Shown here: in pieces, positions 38,567 to 48,636 of the stretch
How positions within the stretch are numbered: the first letter of the stretch is position 1
How the letters are laid out: every line of letters starts with the position of its first letter
DNA from: an uncultured Halomonas sp.
Lineage (GTDB): Bacteria > Pseudomonadota > Gammaproteobacteria > Pseudomonadales > Halomonadaceae
Reading direction: 5' to 3'
Length of the DNA stretch: 64,000 nt
Assembly: GCF_947490095.1 (NCBI RefSeq)
Contig: NZ_CANLFS010000013.1
Span: 1-64,000 of the forward strand
Notes under the pieces: generated by a model
What the model saw: only the letters and a program-made list of their open reading frames with translations
Told to the model about the DNA's origin: nothing
Database searches by the model: none
Program-made: the position numbers and the translations under genes

Positions 38567-40144
38567 ATGATCACGCCCCGCCTCGCCGCCGGCTCGCTGC
38601 TGCTGGCCGCCACCTGCCTCGCCCTGCCCGTCAACGCCGAGACCCTGCGCCTCGCCATCATGGGCGAACCCGCCTCCCTGGACCCCCACAAGATCAGCGG
38701 CACCTGGGAGAACGACGTGGTCGGCGACCTCTTCGAGGGGCTGGTCACCGAGGCCGCCGACGGCACCCGCATCCCCGGCGTCGCCGAGTCCTGGGAGGTC
38801 GCCGAAGACGGCACGACCTATACCTTCACCCTGCGCGAAGACGCCGCCTGGTCGGACGGCACCCCGGTGACCGCCGATGACTTCGTCTTCGCCTTCCGGC
38901 GCATCCTCGACCCGGCGACCGCCGCCAGCTACGCCTATCTGCTCTATCCGGTAAAAAACGCCGAGGCGGTCTTCAAGGGCGACGCCGAGCCGGGTGCGCT
39001 GGGTATCGAGGCACTCGATGACCACACCCTCGAGATCCGCCTGGAACGCTCTACCCCCTACTTTCTCGACCAGCTGGCCCACTACACCGCCTATCCGGTG
39101 CCCCGGCACGTGGTGGAAGCACACGGCGACGACTGGTCCAGCCCCGAGCACATGGTCACCAATGGCGCCTTCGCCCTGCAGAAGTGGCAATCCCAGACCC
39201 GCATCGAGGCCACCCGCAACCCGCACTTCCACGATGCCGAGAACGTCGCCCTGGACGAGGTCATCTACTTCCCCATCGAGGAGCGCAATACCGCCCTGAA
39301 CCGTTTCCGCGCCGGCGAGATCGACATCGCCCGGGAGTTTCCCACCCAGCAGTACGCCTGGCTCCAGGAGAACCTGCCGGAGGCGGTACAGGTGGCGCCC
39401 TACCTCGGCATCTACTATTACGTCTTCAATGCTCGGGGCGACAGCGCCACCGCCGACCCCCGCGTGCGCGAGGCGCTGAGTCTGGCGGTGCGGCGCGAGG
39501 TGATCACCGACCAGATCCTGGGCACCGGCGAAGAGCCCGCCTACGGCTTCGTGCCGCCGAACGTGGCCCACTATGAAGGGGCCGAGCTCGACTTCGCCGA
39601 CCTGAGCCAGGAGGAGCGCCTCACCCGCGCCCGCACGCTGATGGAAGAGGCCGGCTACGGCCCGGACAACCCGCTCGAACTGCTGCTGCGCTACAACACC
39701 AGCGAGGATCACCGCAAGGTCGCCATCGCCCTGGCCGCCATGTGGAAACCGCTGGGCGTGGAAGTGGAGCTCTACAACGCCGAAGTGGCTGTCCACTATG
39801 CCGACATCCGCCAGGGCGACTTCGACGTGGCCCGGGCCGGCTGGATCGGCGACTACAACGATGCCCAGAACTTCCTGAGCCTGCTGGAGGGCGGTGTCGC
39901 CAACAACTACGGCGCCTATCAGAACGATGCGTTCGACGCCCTGATGGACCAGGCCGCCGAGACCCAGGACACCGACGCCCGTGCCGAGCTGATGGCCGAG
40001 GCGGAGGCCCAGGCACTGGCCGACAACGCCACCCTGCCCCTCTACTACTACGTCTCACGCAACCTGGTGAGCCCGACGCTGAGCGGCTGGCAGACCAACA
40101 TCGAGGACATCCATCGCTCGCGCTGGATCGACTTCGAGGAGTAA
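38567..40144 (+). CDS. oppA: Oligopeptide ABC transporter, periplasmic binding protein
   Basis: 525 residues with a Sec signal peptide (MITPRLAAGSLLLAATCLAL PVNA, cleavage before ETLRL) and no lipobox Cys. SBP family 5 features are MGEPASLDPHKISGTWENDV, DLFEGLVTEAADG, LREDAAWSDGTPVTADDFVF and the C-terminal WIGDYNDAQNFLSLLEGG, as in OppA/MppA peptide binders. It captures peptides in the periplasm and delivers them to the OppBC channel. The ATG at 38567 begins the signal peptide; the frame open upstream from 38306 is not coding. First gene of a four-gene operon. Confidence 0.92.
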   Translation: MITPRLAAGSLLLAATCLALPVNAETLRLAIMGEPASLDPHKISGTWENDVVGDLFEGLVTEAADGTRIPGVAESWEVAEDGTTYTFTLREDAAWSDGTPVTADDFVFAFRRILDPATAASYAYLLYPVKNAEAVFKGDAEPGALGIEALDDHTLEIRLERSTPYFLDQLAHYTAYPVPRHVVEAHGDDWSSPEHMVTNGAFALQKWQSQTRIEATRNPHFHDAENVALDEVIYFPIEERNTALNRFRAGEIDIAREFPTQQYAWLQENLPEAVQVAPYLGIYYYVFNARGDSATADPRVREALSLAVRREVITDQILGTGEEPAYGFVPPNVAHYEGAELDFADLSQEERLTRARTLMEEAGYGPDNPLELLLRYNTSEDHRKVAIALAAMWKPLGVEVELYNAEVAVHYADIRQGDFDVARAGWIGDYNDAQNFLSLLEGGVANNYGAYQNDAFDALMDQAAETQDTDARAELMAEAEAQALADNATLPLYYYVSRNLVSPTLSGWQTNIEDIHRSRWIDFEE

Positions 40145-40202
40145 CGCCCGCTTCCTTCATCTCGCGACGGCCTCGGGGCAGCCCGAGGCCGCAGGAACTC
40201 TC

Positions 40203-41129
40203 ATGCTCCGCTATACCTTGACGCGCCTGCTGCAGGCGATTCCGACGCTCTGGATCGTCATCACCCTGTCGTTCTTCCTGATGCACCTGGCGCCGGGTGG
40301 CCCCTTCGATGGCGAGCGCCAGCTACCGCCGGAGATCGAGGCCAACCTGATGGCCACCTATCATCTGGACGAACCGGTGTGGCAGCAGTATCTGATCTAC
40401 ATGGGCAACCTGGTGCAGGGCGATCTCGGCCCCTCCTTCAAGTACAAGGATTTCACCGTCACCGAGCTGGTCTCCCAGGGCTTTCCCGTGAGCCTGGAGC
40501 TCGGCTTCTGGGCCATCGGCCTGGCGCTGCTGATCGGCCTGCCATTGGGGGTAATCGCCGCGCTCCGACGCAACTCCACCGTCGACTACCTGGTGATGGG
40601 CACCGCCCTGGCCGGCGTGGCGGTGCCCAACTTCGTGATCGCCCCGCTGCTGGCGCTGGTATTCGGCGTCATCCTCGGCTGGCTGCCGGTAGGCGGATGG
40701 AACGACGGCGCCTGGCCCAACCTGGTGCTGCCGGTGGTGGCGCTGTCGATCCAGCAAATCGCCTACATCGCGCGAATGATGCGCGCCAGCATGATCGAGA
40801 TCCTCGGCAGCCACTTCATCCGCACCGCCCGTGCCAAGGGGCTGACGGAGACCGAGGTGATCTGGCGCCACGCCCTGCGCCCGGCGATGCTGCCGGTGGT
40901 CTCCTATCTGGGCCCCGCCATCGCCGGCATCATCACAGGCTCGGTGGTGATCGAGCAGATCTTCGGCATTCCGGGCATCGGCCGCTACTTCGTGCAGGCC
41001 GCCCTCAACCGCGACTACACCCTGGTGATGGGCACGGTGGTGTTCTATGGCGCACTGATCGTGCTGCTCAACCTGCTCGTCGACCTGCTCTACTCGGCCC
41101 TGGACCCGCAGATTCGCTATGACGACTGA
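40203..41129 (+). CDS. oppB: Oligopeptide ABC transporter, permease
   Basis: 308 residues, six membrane helices. The N-terminus MLRYTLTRLLQAIPTLWIVI and the EAA loop (HFIRTARAKGLTETEVIWRH) are typical of the DppB/OppB family, as is the end VDLLYSALDPQIRYDD. It forms the membrane channel with the next gene, which it overlaps by 11 bases, indicating translational coupling. Confidence 0.95.
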   Translation: MLRYTLTRLLQAIPTLWIVITLSFFLMHLAPGGPFDGERQLPPEIEANLMATYHLDEPVWQQYLIYMGNLVQGDLGPSFKYKDFTVTELVSQGFPVSLELGFWAIGLALLIGLPLGVIAALRRNSTVDYLVMGTALAGVAVPNFVIAPLLALVFGVILGWLPVGGWNDGAWPNLVLPVVALSIQQIAYIARMMRASMIEILGSHFIRTARAKGLTETEVIWRHALRPAMLPVVSYLGPAIAGIITGSVVIEQIFGIPGIGRYFVQAALNRDYTLVMGTVVFYGALIVLLNLLVDLLYSALDPQIRYDD

Positions 41130-42003
41130 TACCGCCCTCTCGACCCCCGATATCGCCGGCGACAGCCTGGCCCACGAGGCCTGGCGCCGGCTACGACAGA
41201 ACCGCGCCGCCACCGCCAGCCTGGTACTGCTGGCCCTGGTCGCCCTGGCCTGTATCGCCGGCCCCTGGCTGACCCCCTGGACACTGGACGAAGTGGACTG
41301 GAACGCCTTTCTCTCCGCCCCGAGCGCCGCCGACGGCCACTACGCCGGCACCGATGCCAACGGCCGCGACCTGCTGACCCGGGTGCTCCACGGCGGACGC
41401 GTGTCGCTGTCCGTGGCGCTGGTGGCCACCTTCGTCTCGCTGGTGATCGGCGTGCTCTACGGTGCCGTCGCCGGCTATCTGGGCGGGCGCGTCGACACCC
41501 TGATGATGCGCTTCGTCGACATCATGTACTCGCTGCCCTTCATGTTCCTGGTGATCCTGTTGATGGTGGTGTTCGGCCGCAACATCCTGCTGATCTACGC
41601 CGCCATCGGCGCCGTGGAGTGGCTCGACATGTCACGCATCGTACGCGGCCAGGTGCTGGCGCTGAAGCGCCGCGAGTTCGTCGAGGCCGCCCAGGCACTG
41701 GGGGTGCGCCGCCATACCATCGTTACCCGCCACCTGATTCCCAACGCCCTCGGCCCGGTCGTCGTCTACGTCACCCTTACCGTGCCCAAGGTCATCCTGC
41801 TGGAGAGCTTCCTCTCCTTCCTGGGGCTCGGCGTACAGGAGCCGCTGACCAGCTGGGGCGTACTGATCAGCGAGGGCAAGGACATGATGGAGACGGCTCC
41901 CTGGATGCTGCTGGTGCCCTCCGCCTTGCTGGCGACAACCCTCTTGTGCCTCAACTTCCTGGGCGACGGGCTGCGCGATGCCCTGGACCCGAAAACACGC
42001 TAA
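41119..42003 (+). CDS. oppC: Oligopeptide ABC transporter, second permease
   Basis: 294 residues with an N-terminal cytoplasmic segment (DSLAHEAWRRLRQNRAATAS), the OppC_N helix, a periplasmic part with the conserved GTDANGRDLLTRVLHGGRVS, five further helices, and the EAA loop REFVEAAQALGVRRHTIVTR. It ends LNFLGDGLRDALDPKTR, the typical DppC/OppC tail. It starts inside the end of oppB, and the ATPase gene follows 19 bases after the stop. Confidence 0.95.
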   Translation: MTTDTALSTPDIAGDSLAHEAWRRLRQNRAATASLVLLALVALACIAGPWLTPWTLDEVDWNAFLSAPSAADGHYAGTDANGRDLLTRVLHGGRVSLSVALVATFVSLVIGVLYGAVAGYLGGRVDTLMMRFVDIMYSLPFMFLVILLMVVFGRNILLIYAAIGAVEWLDMSRIVRGQVLALKRREFVEAAQALGVRRHTIVTRHLIPNALGPVVVYVTLTVPKVILLESFLSFLGLGVQEPLTSWGVLISEGKDMMETAPWMLLVPSALLATTLLCLNFLGDGLRDALDPKTR

Positions 42004-42022
42004 TGACCCGCGAGGAGGCCTC

Positions 42023-43636
<1,614 letters not shown>

Positions 43637-43648
43637 CTCCCCCCAGAC

Positions 43649-43678
43649 GCGAAGACCCCGGCTGAGGCCGGGGTCTTC
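43649..43678. terminator. Bidirectional terminator between opp operon and fadL
   Basis: A perfect 13-base stem (CGAAGACCCCGGC at 43649-43661 with its complement at 43666-43678) and a four-base loop lie between two convergent genes. T residues follow only weakly on each side. Confidence 0.8.
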
Positions 43679-43702
43679 GTCCTGCACCTGGCGGTTTATC
43701 GC

Positions 43703-45055
43703 CTAGAAGCGATAGGTCAGCTGAGCGCCGAAGCCATGGGCCTCGTTCTTGTAGTCGGCGGAGTAAGTGGTGCCCCCTACCGGCGTGCCACCCGTCGCCG
43801 GGCTTGCCAGGTGGTCAGCGCGCGTCTGCTCCACATGGGTCTCGTGCTCGGTCAGGTAGGAGTACGCGAAGTCGATGGTCAGCGCCTCGATCGGCGTCCA
43901 GCCGGCGCCCAGGGAGAAGATGCGGCGATCATCCGAGGGAATCCGCACGCTGCGATGCTCATCATTGCTCGGGGTCTCATCCAGCGACAGGCCCGCCCGC
44001 AGCACCCACTGCGGATTCAGCTGGTACTCGCCCCCCACCGCGAAGGCCCAGGCATTGCTGTAGTTCTGGGTCTCATTGGTAATCTCTGGAATGGTATCGC
44101 CGGTGACGCGAATCTCCTGGAACTTGCTCCAGCGCGCCCAGGAGGCACCGAACATCAGCTTCAGCCTGTCGGTCATCTGCTGGGTCACGGAGAAGTTGAC
44201 GGTTTCCGGCGTGGTCAGATCGAGATAGGCGTTGTCGGACCTGACAGCATTTCCCATCGGGTCAACGGCCACGAAGTCGCCTTCAAGCTCATATTCGACC
44301 TCGGAGCGGTAGGTCAGCCCCAGGGTGGTCTCGGGTACCGGCCGGTAGATAACCCCCAGGTTATAGCCCCAGGCCTCGTCATCGCCGTCGACGCGTGCAT
44401 CGACATCGCCAGCAGGGTCATAGCTTTGCACGCTGGGGATCTGGCGGCGCAATTCCCCCTCCACCTGGTTATAGGTGATGCCGGCGCCGACCGACCACTG
44501 GTCGTTGAAGCGATAGGAGACCGTCGGCTGCGCACTGACCACCTTGACCTCGGTGTAGTTGCCGAAGTAGCGCCCCTGGAAGTCATCCTCATAGTCGGTC
44601 TTGGAGCCGAAGGGGGCGTAGACGCCGAAGCCGAAGGCCAGCTTCTCATTGACCGGATGAGCATAGAAGGCGAAGGGGATTGTCTTGTTGCCCACCATGT
44701 CGCCCTCGTTGCCTCCGGGAACGCCGCCTATCGGCACCTGAACACCATTCGGAGCACCGCCCATGGCAACCCCGGAGTCGATGTTACGCGTGGCGGAAAC
44801 GTTGCTGATCTCGTTATTGACGACCAGATAGGTGGCACCGGCGGAGAGCTGGGCGCGATCCAGGAACGACATGCCGGCCGGGTTGCCATAGACGATGGTG
44901 GCGTCGTGAACGTTGGAGCTGCGCCCGGCGTGGCCATAGCCCTGGCCACTGACGCTCTGCTCGTTAAGCTGGAATCCACCGGCCTGGGCCTGGCTGGCGA
45001 AGGCCGCCGCCGTCACGGCGGCGGCGAGGGTCAGGCGATTGAAGTTGTTTTTCAT
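43703..45055 (-). CDS. fadL: FadL/OmpP1-family outer-membrane transporter
   Basis: 450 residues with a signal peptide (MKNNFNRLTLAAAVTAAAFA SQAQA). The mature N-terminus GGFQLNEQSVSGQGYGHAGR is the plug-domain opening typical of FadL, followed by YGNPAGMSFLDRAQLSAGAT. A 14-strand beta-barrel follows, ending GFGAQLTYRF with a terminal Phe. Such proteins move long-chain fatty acids or hydrophobic compounds across the outer membrane. The start at 45055 was chosen for the signal peptide; the 21 upstream codons add nothing. It stands alone, divergent from the merR-copA operon. Confidence 0.92.
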   Translation of the reverse strand: MKNNFNRLTLAAAVTAAAFASQAQAGGFQLNEQSVSGQGYGHAGRSSNVHDATIVYGNPAGMSFLDRAQLSAGATYLVVNNEISNVSATRNIDSGVAMGGAPNGVQVPIGGVPGGNEGDMVGNKTIPFAFYAHPVNEKLAFGFGVYAPFGSKTDYEDDFQGRYFGNYTEVKVVSAQPTVSYRFNDQWSVGAGITYNQVEGELRRQIPSVQSYDPAGDVDARVDGDDEAWGYNLGVIYRPVPETTLGLTYRSEVEYELEGDFVAVDPMGNAVRSDNAYLDLTTPETVNFSVTQQMTDRLKLMFGASWARWSKFQEIRVTGDTIPEITNETQNYSNAWAFAVGGEYQLNPQWVLRAGLSLDETPSNDEHRSVRIPSDDRRIFSLGAGWTPIEALTIDFAYSYLTEHETHVEQTRADHLASPATGGTPVGGTTYSADYKNEAHGFGAQLTYRF

Positions 45056-45295
45056 AAGTTCCACCCCTTGCGGTGCTGTTATTACGTTGGCGCTGGCGAA
45101 GCCTCTCCCCGGAGGCAAGCATGTACCCTCCCCTTGTCGCGTATGCCAACGTTCGTTTCAACCCCAAACGCTCGTTTTAATGCTGATTCTTCTAATACTT
45201 TGGTCATACACCCATCCGATATCGTGAACTTTCAGGAGCTTATATAACACCTCGAGGAAGGCATCGACGTGCCTTCAGGCTCAGGATCGAACGGC

Positions 45296-45327
45296 TTGAC
45301 CTTTGTGTAACCCAAGGGTTTTACACT
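45296..45327 (+). promoter_or_regulatory. MerR-type promoter/operator of the merR-copA operon
   Basis: TTGACC (45296-45301) and TACACT (45322-45327) are separated by 20 bases, the overlong spacing typical of MerR-activated promoters. The spacer holds an imperfect dyad (GTGTAACCC with GGGTTTTACAC). It is placed directly before the merR start, so the regulator probably controls its own operon. Confidence 0.8.
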
Positions 45328-45357
45328 ACAGGCATGCCATTCTCTAGAGACACCGCC

Positions 45358-45819
45358 ATGAAGGTCAGCGAACTGGCGAAGGGGGCCGGCGTTACCGCCG
45401 AGACCGTGCGCCATTATGTACGCGAGGGGCTTCTGCATCCCGAGCGCCACCCCGACAACGGCTACCAGCTGTTCGCCAAACCCGACCTGGAGCGGCTGCG
45501 CTTTATTCAGCGTGCCCGCACCCTGGGCTTCGGCGTGGCCGAGATACGCGACATCCTCGACCATGCCGATCACGGCGACTCGCCCTGCCCCATGGTGCGC
45601 GACCTGCTGGCCAGCCGCCTGCCGCAGATCCATGCGCGTATCGCCGAACTACAGGCGCTGGCCGAACGCATGGAGCAGGCACTCGAAACCTGGGCCGACA
45701 TGCCCGACGGCATCCCGGATGGCCACAGCCTGTGTCGGCTGATCGAGAGCTTCCCCGAGCCGCTGCAGGCCGATGACACGCGCCTTGCCGACGAACCCGC
45801 CACCGAGGAGAAGCCATGA
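45358..45819 (+). CDS. MerR-family heavy-metal-responsive regulator
   Basis: 153 residues from the ATG at 45358; an ATG at 45334 lies at the expected transcription start and is less likely. The winged helix domain is [20 protein letters not shown] followed by [20 protein letters not shown] long dimer helix and a metal-binding loop follow. Cys77 ([12 protein letters not shown]) matches the conserved metal Cys of the ZntR/CueR/PbrR group, and His123/Cys126 lie near the end. The loop lacks the usual C-x7-C spacing of CueR, so the inducer (Cu+, Zn2+, Cd2+ or Pb2+) is uncertain. It overlaps copA by four bases. Confidence 0.88.
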   Translation: MKVSELAKGAGVTAETVRHYVREGLLHPERHPDNGYQLFAKPDLERLRFIQRARTLGFGVAEIRDILDHADHGDSPCPMVRDLLASRLPQIHARIAELQALAERMEQALETWADMPDGIPDGHSLCRLIESFPEPLQADDTRLADEPATEEKP

Positions 45820-48512
45820 ACACTACCCACAAGCGCCATGTGCCCGGTATGAGCTGCCAGGGCTGCGTCAAGCGCATGCGCGAGGCGATTCAGGCCGAAG
45901 ACCCCGAAGCCGAGGTGACCGGCGAGCCAGCCGAGAAGCGCCTCGACGCGGTTACCCGGCTGGATGGCCGGGCCCTGGATAGGCTGCTTGCCGAGGCCGG
46001 CTATCCCACGGACGAGGCCCCTGCCGACCAGAGCGAGGCGACGACCGATCAAAGCGAGGCGGCAGCCGACCAGAGCGAGGCGGCAGCCGACCAGAGCGAG
46101 GCGGCAGCCGACCAGAGCGAGGCGGCAGCCGATCAGAGCGAGGCGACGACCGATCAAAGCGAGACGACGACCGACCAGAGCGAGACGGCGGTCGATCAGG
46201 ACGAGTCCCCTGCCGATCAGAGCGAGGCGGCAGACGGTGAACGCGCTACCACCCGCCGGTTCTCCATCAGCGGCATGACCTGCGCCAGCTGCGTCAAGAG
46301 CGTGCAGCAGGCGCTGGAAAAGACGCCGGGCGTGGCCACGGCGTCGGTCAACTTCGGCACCCACACCGCCCAGGTTCATGGCAGCGCCGGTGAAGACGCG
46401 CTGATCGCCGCGGTGGACAGCGTCGGCTACGGCGCCGAGCCCATCGTCGACATGCGCGAGGCCGAGGCCAGCCGTGCCGACAAGGAGCAGCGCGAATACA
46501 AGAAGCGCCTGCACGGCAGTGTCTGGTCGCTGGCGCTGGCGGTGCCGCTGATGGCCAGCATGTTCTTCTTTCATCCCGAGCCGGTGGGCGCCGGTCGCCT
46601 CTACTGGGGCGTGATCGGCCTGCTGACGCTGGCGGTCATGGTGTTCCCCGGGCGTCACTTCTTCGTCAGTGCCTGGAAGAACTTCCGACATCACCAGGCC
46701 AACATGGACACCCTGGTGGCCATGGGCACCGGCACCGCCTGGTTGTATTCCATGGCGGTGGTGTTTCTCGGCGGCTGGCTGCCCGAGGCCGCCCGGGGCA
46801 TCTATTTCGAGGCCTCGGCCATGGTCATCGGCCTGATTCTGTTGGGCAACGCCGTGGAGCTGCGCGCCCGGGGTCGCACCAGCGATGCGCTCAAGCGCCT
46901 GCTCGACCTGCAGAGCAAGACCGCGCGGGTGATTCGCGACGGCGAGGAGCGCGAGATCGACATCGACGCGGTGCGCCAGGGCGACCATATCCGCGTACGC
47001 CCCGGCGAGCGCCTGCCGGTGGACGGCGAGGTGACCGAGGGCCAGAGCCATATCGACGAGTCGATGCTCACCGGCGAGCCGCTGCCGGTGGCCAAGGCCC
47101 AGGGCGATGAGGTCAGCGCCGGCACCGTCAACGGCCGCGGAGGCCTGGTCTATCGTGCCACCCGCGTGGGCAGCGATACCCGCCTGGGGCAGATCACCGA
47201 GCAGGTGGCCAGCGCCCAGAATTCACGCCCGCCGATTGGCGACCTGGCCGACAAGGTCTCCAGCGTGTTCGTGCCCTCGGTGATGATCATCGCCGTGCTC
47301 ACGGCACTTGCCTGGTTCAACATCGGCAGCGAGCCGCGGGTCATTCATATGCTGGTCACCGCCACCACGGTGCTGATCATCGCCTGCCCCTGTGCCCTGG
47401 GCCTGGCCACGCCGATCTCCACCATGATCGGCGTGGGCAAGGCCGCCGAACACGGCGTGCTGGTCAGAAACGGCGAGTCGCTGCAGACGGCAAGCCGCCT
47501 TACCACCCTGGTGGTGGACAAGACCGGCACCCTCACCGAGGGCAAGCCGAGGGTCACCGAAGCCAACATTCTCTCCGGCGATGAGCAGGAGATATTGGGG
47601 CTGGCGGCGGCCCTGGAGCGTGGCTCGGAGCACCCGCTGGCCACCGCCATGCTTGCCTACGCGGAGGAACGCGATGCGACCGACAGCCAGGTCAGCGACT
47701 TTGACAGCGTCACCGGCCGCGGCGTCACGGCGCAGTCCAGCGACGGCCGGCCACTGCTGCTGGGCAATGCCCGGCTCCTGGAAGAGGCCGGCATCGACCT
47801 CGGCGAGGCCCGGCAGACTGCCGAAGAACTGGAGAAGACGGCGCGTACCGTGGTCTACCTGGCGGTGGACGGCAGGCTGGCAGCGCTGTTCGGCATCAGC
47901 GACCCGCTACGCCACGACACCATCGAGGCGGTCAAGCGCCTGCAGGGGGACGGCCTCAAGGTGGTGATGCTGACCGGCGACAACAAGCACACCGCCGCCG
48001 CCATCGCCGGAGAGGTCGGTATCGATGACTTCCGCGCGGGCCTGCTGCCGGAGGACAAGCACGCCGAGATCGAGCGCCTGCAACAGACGGGGGAAGTCGT
48101 CGGCATGGTGGGCGACGGCATCAACGATGCCCCGGCCCTGGCCCAGGCCGACGTCGGCTTCGCCATCGGCCAGGGCACCGACGTGGCCATCGAGAGCGCC
48201 GGCATCACCCTGGTGCGCGGCTCGCTGCATGGCGTGGCCGCCGCCATCGAGGTCAGCCGCGCCACGCTTGCCAATATCAAGCAGAATCTGATGGGCGCCT
48301 TCGGCTACAACATCCTGGGCATTCCCATCGCCGCCGGCGTGCTCTACCCCATCACCGGCACCCTGCTGTCACCGATGATCGCCGGGGCGGCGATGTCGCT
48401 CTCCTCGATCACCGTGGTCAGCAACGCCAACCGGCTGCGGCTGTTCCGCCCCTCCGGTGAGACCGGGGGCGGCGAAGAGAGCGACCGTCAACGCAAGGAG
48501 ACTACCTCATGA
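45816..48512 (+). CDS. copA: Heavy-metal (copper) P1B-type ATPase with repeat linker
   Basis: 898 residues. Two N-terminal metal-binding domains carry GMSCQGC (residues 11-17) and GMTCASC (160-166); between them lie ten DQSEAAA-type heptapeptides (71-140). The ATPase core follows: TGE loop ([13 protein letters not shown]), CPC metal site ([15 protein letters not shown]), phosphorylation [11 protein letters not shown] motif SEHPLATA, and the hinge [19 protein letters not shown], with two GMxCxxC domains, indicates export of Cu+/Ag+ from the cytoplasm. It is controlled by the upstream MerR protein and coupled to it. Confidence 0.95.
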   Translation: MNTTHKRHVPGMSCQGCVKRMREAIQAEDPEAEVTGEPAEKRLDAVTRLDGRALDRLLAEAGYPTDEAPADQSEATTDQSEAAADQSEAAADQSEAAADQSEAAADQSEATTDQSETTTDQSETAVDQDESPADQSEAADGERATTRRFSISGMTCASCVKSVQQALEKTPGVATASVNFGTHTAQVHGSAGEDALIAAVDSVGYGAEPIVDMREAEASRADKEQREYKKRLHGSVWSLALAVPLMASMFFFHPEPVGAGRLYWGVIGLLTLAVMVFPGRHFFVSAWKNFRHHQANMDTLVAMGTGTAWLYSMAVVFLGGWLPEAARGIYFEASAMVIGLILLGNAVELRARGRTSDALKRLLDLQSKTARVIRDGEEREIDIDAVRQGDHIRVRPGERLPVDGEVTEGQSHIDESMLTGEPLPVAKAQGDEVSAGTVNGRGGLVYRATRVGSDTRLGQITEQVASAQNSRPPIGDLADKVSSVFVPSVMIIAVLTALAWFNIGSEPRVIHMLVTATTVLIIACPCALGLATPISTMIGVGKAAEHGVLVRNGESLQTASRLTTLVVDKTGTLTEGKPRVTEANILSGDEQEILGLAAALERGSEHPLATAMLAYAEERDATDSQVSDFDSVTGRGVTAQSSDGRPLLLGNARLLEEAGIDLGEARQTAEELEKTARTVVYLAVDGRLAALFGISDPLRHDTIEAVKRLQGDGLKVVMLTGDNKHTAAAIAGEVGIDDFRAGLLPEDKHAEIERLQQTGEVVGMVGDGINDAPALAQADVGFAIGQGTDVAIESAGITLVRGSLHGVAAAIEVSRATLANIKQNLMGAFGYNILGIPIAAGVLYPITGTLLSPMIAGAAMSLSSITVVSNANRLRLFRPSGETGGGEESDRQRKETTS
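46026..46235 (+). repeat. Ten 21-base tandem repeats in copA
   Basis: Ten consecutive units encode DQSEAAA or close variants ([35 protein letters not shown]). The central four are nearly identical in DNA, suggesting recent expansion. They form an acidic, presumably unstructured tether between the two metal-binding domains. Confidence 0.92.
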
Positions 48513-48583
48513 GCTGGATCATCAATCTGGCAGGACTCGCCCTGATCGGCCTGATCGCCTGGTGGTTCTGGGGAAGGCAGTGA
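48509..48583 (+). CDS. 24-residue membrane peptide downstream of copA
   Basis: ATG at 48509 overlaps the copA stop (ATGA) and gives [24 protein letters not shown], a single hydrophobic helix with an aromatic C-terminal belt. The overlap and a preceding AAGGAG (48495-48500, 8 bases before the ATG) support translation. The sequence resembles the membrane anchor of small cupredoxin-type proteins encoded after copper ATPases, but the soluble domain is absent. It could be a genuine small copper-export partner or a truncated relic. Confidence 0.6.
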   Translation: MSWIINLAGLALIGLIAWWFWGRQ

Positions 48584-48636
48584 GCCCATGCAGGCGACAC
48601 GAGACCGGTGGCGAGGACGACGACCGCAGCGGGGTA

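Noticed and set aside
45570..47051. 493-codon minus-strand open frame with leucine/arginine repeats
   Set aside because: It is the antisense reading of the merR-copA genes and of the copA heptapeptide repeats.
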